From Cupriavidus lacunae (lineage in GTDB: Bacteria > Pseudomonadota > Gammaproteobacteria > Burkholderiales > Burkholderiaceae): DNA of 64,000 nt. The stretch spans positions 32,360-96,359 of the forward strand of contig NZ_QKWJ01000026.1 of the NCBI RefSeq assembly GCF_003353055.1, written 5' to 3'. Both the position numbers and the translations under genes were made by a program. Below, piece by piece: positions 41,933-52,651 of the stretch (position 1 is its first letter; each line of letters begins with the position of its first letter). The notes beneath the pieces are model-generated. The model searched no databases. It had not been told where the DNA came from and saw nothing but the letters and a program-made list of their open reading frames with translations.

Positions 41933-42712
41933 ATGACCGCATCCGTCCTCTATCAAGCCAGCGAAGGCGTGGCCACGCTGACCCTGAACCGCCCTGACGT
42001 GCTCAACGCGATGAACGGCGACCTGATGCGCGACCTGCGCGAAGGCGTGGAACGCGCCGCCGGCGACGCCAGCGTGCGCGCCGTGCTGCTGACCGGCGCG
42101 GGCCGTGGCTTCTGCGCCGGCGCCGACCTGGCCGCCCGCGGCAAGGATGGCATCACCGATTCCGGCACGCTGCTGCGCGAGCGCTACCACCCCCTCATCA
42201 TGATGCTGCGCCAGATGCCCAAGCCGGTCATCACCGCGGTCAACGGCGTGGCCGCCGGTGCCGGCATGAGCCTGGCGCTGGCGGGCGATGTGGTGCTGGC
42301 GGGGCGCTCGGCCAGCTTCCTGCAGGCATTCTCCAAGATCGGCCTGATCCCTGACGCCGGCAGTACCTACTTCGTGCCGCGCTATGCCGGCGAGATGCGC
42401 GCCCGCGCGCTGGCCATCCTGGCCGAGAAGATCGATGCCGAGGAAGCCCAGCGCATCGGCCTGGTGTGGAAGGTCCACGCCGACGACGCGCTGCAGGACG
42501 AGGCCGGCAAGCTGGCCCGCCACCTGGCCACGATGCCGACCATGGCCTACGGCATGATCAAGGAAGCGCTCAACCAGAGCTTCGACAACGACCTGGCCGC
42601 GCAGCTCGAAGTGGAAGCCACGCTGCAGTCGCGCGCCAGCCGCAGCGAAGACTGCAAGGAAGGCGTGGCCGCCTTCATCGAGAAGCGCAAGCCGCAGTTC
42701 AAGGGCCGCTGA
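41933..42712 (+). CDS. crotonase-family enoyl-CoA hydratase/isomerase (PaaG-like)
   Basis: A 259-residue CoA enzyme. ALLTGAGRGFCAGADLAARG-like sequence (TGAGRGFCAGADL) forms the oxyanion hole with NGVAAGAGMSLALAGD. KIGLIPDAGSTYFVPR carries the catalytic Asp typical of PaaG-type epoxyphenylacetyl-CoA/enoyl-CoA isomerases, in place of the hydratase Glu pair. AAGGAGA ribosome site. No other phenylacetate genes are nearby, so a general fatty or aromatic acyl-CoA isomerase is more likely. Confidence 0.87.
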   Translation: MTASVLYQASEGVATLTLNRPDVLNAMNGDLMRDLREGVERAAGDASVRAVLLTGAGRGFCAGADLAARGKDGITDSGTLLRERYHPLIMMLRQMPKPVITAVNGVAAGAGMSLALAGDVVLAGRSASFLQAFSKIGLIPDAGSTYFVPRYAGEMRARALAILAEKIDAEEAQRIGLVWKVHADDALQDEAGKLARHLATMPTMAYGMIKEALNQSFDNDLAAQLEVEATLQSRASRSEDCKEGVAAFIEKRKPQFKGR

Positions 42713-42806
42713 GCGCGCGGCGCGCTGGTGCACGACGACGCGGTCTTTGTCGACGCACTGGCGCATCGCCATCAAACATAGAACCCGCATCCCAAGGAGC
42801 CAGCGC

Positions 42807-43643
42807 ATGAGCGCCAGCAGCAACGAACGTATCCTCGTCACGATCGAAGGCGGCGTCGCCGATGTCCGCCTGAACCGGCCCGACAAGATGAACGCGCTCG
42901 ACCAGGCCATGTTCGACGCCCTGATCGAGACCGGCGAGCAACTGGCGCGCATGCCCGACCTGCGCGCCGTGGTGCTGTCCGGCGAAGGCCGCGCGTTCTG
43001 CGCGGGGCTGGACATGGGCCGCATGGCGGGCATGTTGTCGGACGGTGGCAGTGAATCCCACAATGACAGCATCGGCGCCGGCCGCCTCGGCAAGCGCACC
43101 AACGGCATTTCCAATCGCCCGCAATACGCCTGCATGGTATGGCGCGAACTGCCTGTGCCGGTATTCGCCGCAGTGCACGGCGTGGCCTTCGGCGGCGGGC
43201 TGCAGGTGGCGCTGGGCGCGGATGTGCGCTACGTCGCGCCCGATACCAGGCTGTCGGTCATGGAGCTGAAGTGGGGGCTGGTGCCCGACATGGCCGGCAT
43301 GGTGCTCACGCGCGGCCTGGTGCGCCCCGACGTGCTGCGCGAGCTGATCTACAGCGCGCGCGTGCTGAGCGGCACCGAAGCCTGCGAGCTGGGCCTGGGC
43401 ACTTACCTGGCGGATGACCCGCGCGCAGCGGCACTGGAAGCCGCGCGCCAGGTGGCGCAGAAGAACCCGCACGCAATCCGCGCGGCCAAGCGCCTGATGG
43501 CGGTGGTGGAGCGCGGCGACAATGCCGCCATCCTGCAGGCCGAGTCCGACGAGCAGGACCGGCTGGTCGGCTCGCCCAACCAGCGCGAGGCGGTGCTGGC
43601 CAATATGCAGAAGCGCGCGCCGCGCTTCGAGCCGGCTGGCTGA
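42807..43643 (+). CDS. crotonase-family enoyl-CoA hydratase/isomerase
   Basis: A 278-residue CoA enzyme. VVLSGEGRAFCAGLDMGRMAG and HGVAFGGGLQVALGADVRYV form the CoA thioester oxyanion hole. ELKWGLVPDMAGMVLTRGLV bears Asp at the catalytic position. A loop insert (about residues 72-95) beyond short crotonases resembles long-chain types. AAGGAG site before the ATG. It is 94 bases downstream of the PaaG-like gene and the third member of the acyl-CoA module. Confidence 0.87.
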   Translation: MSASSNERILVTIEGGVADVRLNRPDKMNALDQAMFDALIETGEQLARMPDLRAVVLSGEGRAFCAGLDMGRMAGMLSDGGSESHNDSIGAGRLGKRTNGISNRPQYACMVWRELPVPVFAAVHGVAFGGGLQVALGADVRYVAPDTRLSVMELKWGLVPDMAGMVLTRGLVRPDVLRELIYSARVLSGTEACELGLGTYLADDPRAAALEAARQVAQKNPHAIRAAKRLMAVVERGDNAAILQAESDEQDRLVGSPNQREAVLANMQKRAPRFEPAG

Positions 43644-43653
43644 AGCAACGCGC

Positions 43654-44022
43654 TCAGTGGTGGCGCCAGCGGCGCCACCACAGCGCATAGACCGCCACGT
43701 TGACCACCAGCACCACCGCGCCGAGCCACAGCTGGACCGCGGACGTAAGTCCCGCCGGATAGATCATCGGCAACAGGTAGCGCTCGACAAAACCGCCGCT
43801 ATAGCCCGCCTGCCCCGCGGCCTGGCGCAGCATGTTTTCCAGCGGCGTCAGCGGACAGACCCAGCCGGACCATTCGACCAGCACGCCCCATACTGCCGCG
43901 GGCAGGTGCAGCCATGCGACCCGCGGCCAGCGCAGCACCAGCAGGCCGCCCGCGACCACGAACACGATAAACAACCCGTGCGCGATGACCACCAGGTCGG
44001 CCAGCCAGGCTGTGATCGGCAT
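43654..44022 (-). CDS. DUF2784-family membrane protein
   Basis: A 122-residue inner-membrane protein with three or four helices: LADLVVIAHGLFIVFVVAGG, LHLPAAVWGVLVEWSGWVCP and TSAVQLWLGAVVLVVNVAVY. The W-S-G-W-x-C-P-L-T-P-L-E segment is the DUF2784 signature. Function unknown. The stop is 10 bases from the convergent crotonase gene, and the start lies 17 bases downstream of the LysR gene's stop. Confidence 0.82.
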   Translation of the reverse strand: MPITAWLADLVVIAHGLFIVFVVAGGLLVLRWPRVAWLHLPAAVWGVLVEWSGWVCPLTPLENMLRQAAGQAGYSGGFVERYLLPMIYPAGLTSAVQLWLGAVVLVVNVAVYALWWRRWRHH

Positions 44023-44039
44023 CGCGCCCGGCAGCGGCC

Positions 44040-44960
44040 TCAGTTGCCGCCCGCCGTGTCCATCCAGTAGCCCGGCCGCGCGAACTGCGCCTTCAGGTGC
44101 TCGATGAAGAAACGGATCTTGGCCGGCACCGGACGCTGCTGCGGGTACACGGCAAGGATGTCGTAGGCAGGCAGCGCGTATTCGTCGAGCACCGTGATCA
44201 GCTCGCCGCTCTCCAGCTGCGGCAGGATTTCCCAGGTCGAGCGCCAGCCCAGGCCCAGGCCCTCGCCGGTCCAGCGGTGCAGCAGTTCGCCGTCGTTGCA
44301 GTCGAGGTTGCCGTTGACGCGCACAGTCACGGCCTTGCCGTTCTGGCTGAAGTACCAGCCGCGCTGCTGGCCGCCCTGCAGGTTGAACGCCAGGCAGTTG
44401 TGCTGGGCCAGGTCGTCCAGCGTCTGCGGTACGCCGTGCTTGGCAAAGTAGGCCGGCGTGCCGCACACCACGCGCTTGTTCGACGCCAGCTTGATCGCGA
44501 CAAAGTTCGGGTCGATGGCGCCGCCGATGCGGATGCCCACGTCATAGCCTTCGCGCACCAGGTCGACCACGCGGTCGGTCAGGTTGAAGGAAATCTGCAC
44601 TTCCGGGTTGGCCGCCAGGAACACCGGCGCGTGCGGCGCCACGTGCTTGCGCCCGAACGCTGCCGGCGCCGACACGATCAGGTGGCCGGTGGCCTTGTGC
44701 TTGCCTTCGGCGATCAGCATCTCGGCGCGGTCCAGGTCCGCCAGCGCCTTCTTGCACTGCTCCATGAACACCGCGCCCTGCTCGGTCACGGCGATGCGGC
44801 GCGTGGACCGGTGCAGCAGCTTGACGCCGATGCGGGCTTCGAGCGCGTTGATGCGGCGGCCGATCATCACCGGCGTCACATTCTGCGTGAGCGCCGCGGC
44901 CGCCATGCTGCCGTGCTCCACCACGGCGATAAAGGCTTCGATTTGCTTGAGTTTGTCCAT
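44040..44960 (-). CDS. LysR-family transcriptional regulator
   Basis: A 306-residue regulator. The N-terminal helix-turn-helix reads FIAVVEHGSMAAAALTQNVTPVMIGRRINALE, here quoted as FIAVVEHGSMAAAALTQN, close to the CrgA/YhjC-like aromatic group. The effector domain (residues 90-300) has typical LVSAPAAFGRKHVAP. Unusual is the sequence VTPVMIGRRINALEARIG in the recognition helix. No divergently transcribed partner is adjacent; the DUF2784 gene lies downstream. Target unknown. Confidence 0.88.
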   Translation of the reverse strand: MDKLKQIEAFIAVVEHGSMAAAALTQNVTPVMIGRRINALEARIGVKLLHRSTRRIAVTEQGAVFMEQCKKALADLDRAEMLIAEGKHKATGHLIVSAPAAFGRKHVAPHAPVFLAANPEVQISFNLTDRVVDLVREGYDVGIRIGGAIDPNFVAIKLASNKRVVCGTPAYFAKHGVPQTLDDLAQHNCLAFNLQGGQQRGWYFSQNGKAVTVRVNGNLDCNDGELLHRWTGEGLGLGWRSTWEILPQLESGELITVLDEYALPAYDILAVYPQQRPVPAKIRFFIEHLKAQFARPGYWMDTAGGN

Positions 44961-45023
44961 CGGATATTCGTCTCCCGGGCGCCATTGTGCGGCATCGGCG
45001 CCGCCTTGGCATCCGGGCGGCGC

Positions 45024-45974
45024 TTATGACGCGGATCGGGCCCGGCGCATGGCGAGCGGTGCGTCGCGGCGCTCGAGGGCACAATGCCGCACTTCCCGGC
45101 TGAATTCCGCACATACGTGCGTCATCAGGTCGACTGAGCGATAGACCAGGAATACGTGGAAATCCGGCAACTCGTCCTGGATCGGCAGCGGTACCAACTG
45201 GTCGCTGGCGAGCTGCAGCGGGCCGCCGGTGCCATGGAAGACGAAGTCCGACCACATGCTGATCAGATCAGTACGGGTGGCCAGTTGCAGCCCGAGCAGG
45301 TTCGACGCGCTCTGCACCACCCGGCGCGGCATTTCCATCCGGTGCAGCCTCATCAGGCTGGCCAGCGGGCTGCCGGCATCGTCGACCGGATCCAGCACCA
45401 GCCAGTCGGCGTCCTGCAGCGGCCGCAGCCGTCGCGCGCGCCGCAGCGGGTGCCCGGCGCGCACCGCCAGCTTCATGCCAACCGAGAACAGCGGCTCCCA
45501 TTGCAGCGAGGCCGAGCCCGGGCCACTGTTGGTGGAAATCAGCCCCAGGTCCAGCCGCCCTTCGCGCAGGCCTTCCTGGATCTGCTGCGGGCGCAATTCG
45601 AAGGCGCGCAGCGCCACGTTCGGGAAGCGCTGCCGAAACGCCGCCATGGCCGCGGGCAGCGGGCCGCTCGAGGCCACCGCGGTGAAGCCGATGTTCAGCT
45701 CGGCCTCGGCATGGCCTCGGATCGATTCGATGTCTTCCAGCGCATGTCGCAGTTCCTGCTCGACCACGCTGGCGCGCTTGACCAGCGCCAGCCCATATGC
45801 GGTCAGGCTGACGCCGCGCACCGAGCGCGACAGCAGCGTGACGCCCAGTTCGCGCTCCAGCTCTGCGATCGCCTTGGACAGCGCCGGCTGCGAGATGTGC
45901 AGCGCGCGCGCCGCTTCGTGGATGCTGCCGTGCTCGGCCACGGTCAGCAGGACCCGCAGTTGATGCAGTTTCAT
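45024..45974 (-). CDS. LysR-family transcriptional regulator (next to MHS/M20 genes)
   Basis: A 316-residue regulator. MKLHQLRVLLTVAEHGSIHE, then EAARALHISQPALSKAIAEL, is the HTH. The effector domain includes LNIGFTAVASSGPLPAAM. It is divergent from the MHS transporter/M20 hydrolase pair, the common arrangement for a regulator and its targets. The intergenic DNA has an AT-rich ATCA...TGAT pair (46149-46169) that fits a LysR-type site. The ATG chosen begins the conserved HTH; a longer frame exists upstream. Confidence 0.88.
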   Translation of the reverse strand: MKLHQLRVLLTVAEHGSIHEAARALHISQPALSKAIAELERELGVTLLSRSVRGVSLTAYGLALVKRASVVEQELRHALEDIESIRGHAEAELNIGFTAVASSGPLPAAMAAFRQRFPNVALRAFELRPQQIQEGLREGRLDLGLISTNSGPGSASLQWEPLFSVGMKLAVRAGHPLRRARRLRPLQDADWLVLDPVDDAGSPLASLMRLHRMEMPRRVVQSASNLLGLQLATRTDLISMWSDFVFHGTGGPLQLASDQLVPLPIQDELPDFHVFLVYRSVDLMTHVCAEFSREVRHCALERRDAPLAMRRARSAS

Positions 45975-46148
45975 CGTTTCCGCTTCCTGTTCCAGGTTGC
46001 CGTGCGCCATGCCCCGGCGCGGGGCAGCCCGGGCGCTGCATCGCGCACAGCCACGGTCCACCCCGCGCCCGCCAAGGTTTGCCGGCCACCTTGAGTAGTT
46101 TTCCCGATACCGGGACTGCACCAGTTATGACGGTGATTCGATCTGGTT

Positions 46149-46169
46149 ATCAGGATGAAAATATATGAT
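46149..46169. promoter_or_regulatory. possible LysR-type binding site
   Basis: ATCA at 46149-46152 and TGAT at 46166-46169 form a dyad inside an AT-rich island between the divergent LysR gene and the MHS transporter gene. Confidence 0.4.
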
Positions 46170-46305
46170 TTTTTGTCCCGGTCCGTTTGCCTGAATACTC
46201 AGCGCCACAGGTTGCCAACCTGACTGCCACGCGAACCTTCTCGTCGGGACCTGGATACACCAGCCCGCCGCGCGTGCCGCCCCCACCAGTTCGTGGAGAC
46301 CCTGC

Positions 46306-47613
46306 ATGAACGACGCCACCCTCGCGACACCCGCCACCGCCGCTGCCGCCGCCGCCGCCAGCGCCCCCCGCACGCAAAGCCAGTTCCGCCTGATCGCGGC
46401 GTGCTCGCTGGGCAATGCGCTGGAGATGTTCGACTTCACCGTCTACAGCTTCTTCTCGCTGCTGATCGGCAAGTTGTTCTTTCCCTCCGACAGCGCCTAT
46501 GGCTCGCTGCTGCTGGCGGTGGCCACCTTCGGCATCGGCTTCGTCATGCGCCCGCTCGGCGGCGTGATGATCGGCAGCTACGCTGACCGGCGCGGACGCA
46601 AGTCGGCGATGACGCTGACCATCGGCCTGATGGTGGCGGGCACGCTGTGCATCGCACTGGCGCCGCCGTATGCGTCGGCCGGCATCTTCGGCTCGCTGAT
46701 GATCCTGGCCGGCCGGCTGCTGCAGGGCTTCTCGCTCGGTGGCGAGATCGGCGCATCCACCGCGATGCTGATGGAGGCAGGCGGCGTCAAGGGCCGCGGC
46801 TGGCGCGTGAGCTGGCAGCTCGGCAGCCAGGGCATCTCGGCGTTGCTGGGCGCGCTGACCGGCGCCACGCTGTATGCCATGCTGCCCACCGCATCGCTGG
46901 AAAGCTGGGGCTGGCGCCTGCCTTTCCTGGTTGGCCTGCTGATCGCGCCCGTGGGGCTGTATATCCGCGCACATCTCGATGAAACCCACCAGGCCGATGC
47001 CCACGCGCCGAGCCCGCTCGGCGAGCTGTTCCGCAACCATTGGGCCACCGTGCTCAAGGGCATCCTGGCGACCACCGCGGGCACGGCCACCATGTACCTG
47101 GTGGTGTTCTTCATGCCCACCTACATGATCCGCGTGCTACATATGCCGGCGTCGCTGTCATTCCTGTCCGGCTGCGTCACCGGGCTGACGCTGACTGGGG
47201 TGTCACTGTTTGCCGGCCGCCTGGCCGACCGGCTCACCGCGCGCAAGCCGCTGGTGGTGGCCTCACTGGTGCTCAGCATGCTGGCGGTGTATCCGGCTTT
47301 CTTGCTGATCAATGCCTATCCGAGCATGCCGCTGGTGCTGTGCGTGTCGGCGCTGTTGACCGCGCTGGTCAACCTGGGCACCACGCCGATGTTCCTGATG
47401 ATGCTTGAAACGCTGCCCGCCGGCGTGCGTGCCAGCGGCCTGTCAGTGATCTACAGCGTGGGCGTGACCGTGTTCGGCGGCTCGTCGCAGTTCATCGTGA
47501 CCTGGATGCTGGCGCGTACCGGCAATCCGATGTCGCCAGCCCTCTACATGCTGGTGTGCGGCGTGATCACGCTGCTGGCCGTCTTGCGCATCCGCGAAAC
47601 CCGCGCCCATTGA
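46306..47613 (+). CDS. MHS-family MFS transporter
   Basis: A 435-residue twelve-helix symporter. LGNALEMFDFTVYSFF, YADRRGRKSAMTLTI, GRLLQGFSLGGEIGASTAML and LADRLTARKPL mark the metabolite:H+ symporter group. It resembles the transporter at 7217-8527 through helices 1-5. The M20 amidohydrolase begins 26 bases later, so the pair likely imports and hydrolyses an N-acyl compound such as hippurate. Ribosome site GTGGAGAC. Confidence 0.9.
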   Translation: MNDATLATPATAAAAAAASAPRTQSQFRLIAACSLGNALEMFDFTVYSFFSLLIGKLFFPSDSAYGSLLLAVATFGIGFVMRPLGGVMIGSYADRRGRKSAMTLTIGLMVAGTLCIALAPPYASAGIFGSLMILAGRLLQGFSLGGEIGASTAMLMEAGGVKGRGWRVSWQLGSQGISALLGALTGATLYAMLPTASLESWGWRLPFLVGLLIAPVGLYIRAHLDETHQADAHAPSPLGELFRNHWATVLKGILATTAGTATMYLVVFFMPTYMIRVLHMPASLSFLSGCVTGLTLTGVSLFAGRLADRLTARKPLVVASLVLSMLAVYPAFLLINAYPSMPLVLCVSALLTALVNLGTTPMFLMMLETLPAGVRASGLSVIYSVGVTVFGGSSQFIVTWMLARTGNPMSPALYMLVCGVITLLAVLRIRETRAH

Positions 47614-47639
47614 AGCCAACCATTCCGGAGAACCGACCC

Positions 47640-48851
47640 ATGACCCGCGCACCGACACTCAAGCCATTCCAGTACCTGCCGCACCTGCTGCCCGCCATCG
47701 GCATCGACGCCGACACCTTCGTCGGCATCCGCCGCCAGATCCACGCGCAGCCCGAGCTGGGCTTCGAAGTGGGCGCAACCAGCAAACTGGTGGCGACACT
47801 GCTGGCCGAATGGGGATACGAGGTGCACACCGGCATAGGCAAGAGCGGCGTGGTGGGGCAGCTCAGGCACGGCAGCGGCACACGGCGCCTCGGCATCCGC
47901 GCCGACATGGATGCGCTGCCGATCGTCGAAGCCACCGGCCTGCCCTACGCCAGCCGCGTGCCTGGCAAGATGCACGCATGCGGCCACGACGGCCATACCG
48001 CGATTCTTCTGGCCGCGGCCAGGGCGATCGCCGACAAGCCTGACTTCGACGGCACGCTCAACCTGATCTTTCAGCCTGACGAAGAGAACCTGTGCGGCGC
48101 GCGCGCGATGATCGAGGATGGGTTGTTCGAGCGCTTCCCGTGCGATGCGATCTTTGCGCTGCACAACATGCCGGGCGTGCCAGCGGGTTCCTTCCGCGTG
48201 CTGCCGGGACCGGTAAGCCTGTCGTCGGACGTGGCCGACGTTACCGTGCGCGGCGTGGGCGGGCACGGCGCGATGCCGCATCGCGCGCGCGACCCGATCG
48301 CGGCGGCGGCGGCCATCGTCACCGCGCTGCAGACCGTGGTCGCGCGCAATGTCGCGCCGGATGACAGCGCGGTGGTATCGGTCGGCTTTATCCGCGGCGG
48401 CGCCACGCACAACGTGATCCCGGAAACCGTGACGCTGGGCCTCAACGTGCGCGCCGCGCGGCCCGACACGCGCGCACTGGTCGAGCAGCGCATCCGCGAG
48501 ATCGTCGCGCTGACCGCGCAGGCGCATGGCGTGGAAGCCCAGATCGACTACCGCCAGCTGACGCCGCCGATGGTCAACGCCGAGGCCGAAACGCTGCTGG
48601 CGCAGCGTGTCTGCACCGAGCTGGTCGGCGCCGGCAACGTGGTCACGCAGGCGCCGAAGGGACTCAACGGCAGCGAGGACTTTGCGTGGATGCTGAACGC
48701 CGTGCCCGGCTGCTACCTGATCCTGGGCAACGGCGAAGGCGAATTCGGCGGCTGCATGGTGCACAACCCTGGCTACGACTTCAACGACGCGGTGCTGCCG
48801 TTGGGCGCGGCGGCCTGGCTGCGGCTGGTGCAGACCTATCTGGCGGCGTGA
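47640..48851 (+). CDS. M20D amidohydrolase (hippurate hydrolase-like)
   Basis: A 403-residue cytoplasmic metallohydrolase. RRQIHAQPELGFEVGATSKL, RADMDALPIVEATGLPYAS, GKMHACGHDGHTAILLAAA and FQPDEENLCGARAMIEDGL are the M20D signatures, with metal ligands in HACGHDGH and the Glu pair. It cleaves N-acyl amino acids such as hippurate or N-acetyl amino acids. The ATG follows GGAGAACC. Its neighbours suggest dedicated uptake and LysR control. Confidence 0.9.
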   Translation: MTRAPTLKPFQYLPHLLPAIGIDADTFVGIRRQIHAQPELGFEVGATSKLVATLLAEWGYEVHTGIGKSGVVGQLRHGSGTRRLGIRADMDALPIVEATGLPYASRVPGKMHACGHDGHTAILLAAARAIADKPDFDGTLNLIFQPDEENLCGARAMIEDGLFERFPCDAIFALHNMPGVPAGSFRVLPGPVSLSSDVADVTVRGVGGHGAMPHRARDPIAAAAAIVTALQTVVARNVAPDDSAVVSVGFIRGGATHNVIPETVTLGLNVRAARPDTRALVEQRIREIVALTAQAHGVEAQIDYRQLTPPMVNAEAETLLAQRVCTELVGAGNVVTQAPKGLNGSEDFAWMLNAVPGCYLILGNGEGEFGGCMVHNPGYDFNDAVLPLGAAAWLRLVQTYLAA

Positions 48852-48861
48852 TTACGCCTGA

Positions 48862-49536
48862 TCACGCTAGCCGGGGCCCTGCGCCCCGGCGCGCGTCGAG
48901 CTCGGCATTCATCTGCGCGGCCTCGCCCAGCACATATGCCAGCCGCCGCAACGGCCGACTGCACTGCACGTGCAGGTACAGGTAGCTGGCGCCACCGGCG
49001 ACCAGCATCACCCCATAGCCCAACAGCAGCATCGGCACCATCTGCTGCGCAAGCGGCAGCGTGCGCCAGGCGCTGGCCAGCACCGCGGCGGCGGGCGCCA
49101 GTGCCAGCAGCAGCCCGACGGTGCGCGCCGCCCCCTCCCATAGCCGCAGTTGCAGCGCCACGCGCCGCTGCCGCGCTGCCAGCTGCGCCGGCGGGATGCG
49201 CGCGAGTTGCCGCAGCAGCGCGTCTTCGGCCGCGCGCTGGCGGTCGATCTCTGCCGCCTGCCAGCGCAGCGGGTTGCGCAGCCTGGACAGCGCGGTGCCA
49301 GAGTGCGCCAGTCCCGTACCTACATAGCAGGCGGCCGACAGGGCCAGCAGCGCCTCGAACGTGCGCAGCGGCCACGGCGGTGCCGGATGCTTCAGCCACA
49401 GCCGCCAGACAGCCAGGGCCGCGCCGCTCAGCAGGGTCGCCAGCAGCGCGGCGATAAAGCCCACCCACAGGACACGCCCAAGGCGTCCGGCCGGCGCCGG
49501 GGCGGCAGCGGGGGGGCGCGCGCGGCGCGGGCGCAT
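48862..49536 (-). CDS. membrane protein of unknown function (N-terminus possibly frameshifted)
   Basis: A 224-residue protein with a Pro/Ala-rich start, then four hydrophobic helices: LWVGFIAALLATLLSGAALAV, FEALLALSAACYVGTGLAHS, TVGLLLALAPAAAVLASAW and VPMLLLGYGVMLVAGGASYL. A polar helical segment (WQAAEIDRQRAAEDALLRQL) lies between. In the next frame upstream, a protein-like start at 49582 (MYSRLPSTYELLEALNAP) leads into a run of seven C residues, after which the present frame takes over, so the true gene may begin at 49582 with a one-base error. No family recognised. Confidence 0.6.
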   Translation of the reverse strand: MRPRRARPPAAAPAPAGRLGRVLWVGFIAALLATLLSGAALAVWRLWLKHPAPPWPLRTFEALLALSAACYVGTGLAHSGTALSRLRNPLRWQAAEIDRQRAAEDALLRQLARIPPAQLAARQRRVALQLRLWEGAARTVGLLLALAPAAAVLASAWRTLPLAQQMVPMLLLGYGVMLVAGGASYLYLHVQCSRPLRRLAYVLGEAAQMNAELDARRGAGPRLA

Positions 49537-49582
49537 TGAGCGCTTCAAGCAGTTCGTAGGTGGACGGCAGCCTGGAATACAT

Positions 49583-49877
49583 GGTCGGCCCGGATGGCGA
49601 GGAATCCCGCCATTTTGCCGCACCGCGCAACGGCGGATCACCGGCCGGTGCGGGTGCGCCGGCCCGTACCCACCGCTGCGCTGCATGCCCGTACCGTCAC
49701 ACCATATACCCAATTGCGTACCCCGGCGTACGCCCGCCAACCGTCCGATCAGACTTCCAAGGCGAAATTGCATACCCCAGGTATCGAATCAACTGATCTC
49801 CCTTCTGTTTATCCCAACCCGCTTGCGGGAATAGGATCGACTCCAACGAAATTCCCACCATTACCGGAGACAAGATC
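49583..49877. promoter_or_regulatory. gcl control region
   Basis: The 295-bp gap before gcl becomes AT-richer near 49700 and holds GTACCCCGGCGTAC (about 49719-49732), ATACCCCAGGTAT (about 49773) and a 20-bp element (49734-49753) similar to one upstream of the outer-membrane protein gene. These repeats are candidates for control of the glyoxylate cluster. No gene is evident. Confidence 0.45.
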
Positions 49878-51662
<1,785 letters not shown>

Positions 51663-51733
51663 GCAACACCATTCCAACATGGAACGCGCGGGCTACGGCC
51701 CGCGCGAATCCAGCGCCCCCGCCTTATCGCTGT

Positions 51734-51759
51734 ACCGCATTACCGCACCGCATTACCGC
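51734..51759. repeat. 13-bp perfect tandem repeat before hyi
   Basis: ACCGCATTACCGC occurs twice head to tail (51734-51746, 51747-51759) in the gcl-hyi gap. It could be a transcript structure or a chance duplication. Confidence 0.5.
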
Positions 51760-51811
51760 AGTAAAGGCTCCGCACCGGCGGAGCGACAACACAATTAAAC
51801 CGGAGAGACTC

Positions 51812-52594
51812 ATGACTAAACTTGCGGCCAACCTGACCATGCTGTTCAACGAAGTGGGTTTTCTCGACCGCTTCGAAGCCGCCGCGCGCGCGGGCTTCCG
51901 CGGGGTGGAATTCCTCTTCCCGTATGCGTTCCACGCGGACCAGATCGCTGACCGCCTGAACCGCTTCCAGCTGGACCTGGTGCTGCACAACCTGCCCGCT
52001 GGCAAGTGGGACGCGGGCGAGCGCGGCATTGCCTGCCACCCGGACCGCGTCGGCGAATTCCAGGACGGCGTGGGCGAGGCCATCAAGTACGCCAAGGTGC
52101 TGGGCGTGCGCCAGCTGAACTGCCTGGTCGGCATCCAGCCGCAGAACGTCAAGCGCGAGCAGGCGCAGGAAACGCTGGTGGAAAACCTGCGCTTCGCCGC
52201 CAGCGCGCTGGCCGCCGAGCATATCGACCTGCTCATCGAGCCGATCAACACCTTCGACATCCCCGGCTTCTTCCTGTCGCGCACGCAGCAGGCGCTGGAC
52301 CTGATCAACCAGGTCAACGCGCCCAACCTGTACGTGCAGTACGACATCTATCACATGCAGCGGATGGAAGGCGAAATCGCCGCCACCATCAAGGCCAACC
52401 TGCCGAAGATCAAGCATGTGCAGCTGGCCGACAACCCGGGCCGCAACGAACCGGGCACGGGTGAGCTGAACTACCACTTCCTGTTCAAGTTCCTGGACGA
52501 GATCGGCTACAACGGCTGGATTGGCTGCGAGTACAAGCCGAAGACCACGACCGAAGCCGGCCTGGGCTGGCGCGCCGAGCACGGCGTGCAGTAA
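51812..52594 (+). CDS. hyi: hydroxypyruvate isomerase
   Basis: A 260-residue TIM-barrel enzyme interconverting hydroxypyruvate and tartronate semialdehyde. AANLTMLFNEVGFLDRFEAA is the classic Hyi start. The metal/catalytic glutamates lie in LLIEPINTFDIPGFFLS and IGCEYKPKT, with the His/Asp ligands in QYDIYHMQRMEG and HVQLADNPGRNEPGTGE. Ribosome site CGGAGAG. Lies 150 bp downstream of gcl in the same direction. Confidence 0.95.
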   Translation: MTKLAANLTMLFNEVGFLDRFEAAARAGFRGVEFLFPYAFHADQIADRLNRFQLDLVLHNLPAGKWDAGERGIACHPDRVGEFQDGVGEAIKYAKVLGVRQLNCLVGIQPQNVKREQAQETLVENLRFAASALAAEHIDLLIEPINTFDIPGFFLSRTQQALDLINQVNAPNLYVQYDIYHMQRMEGEIAATIKANLPKIKHVQLADNPGRNEPGTGELNYHFLFKFLDEIGYNGWIGCEYKPKTTTEAGLGWRAEHGVQ

Positions 52595-52651
52595 CCGGTT
52601 ACCACCTACGCCAACCAAGACAGACCTAAGCTCATTCAAGGAGACATCAAT

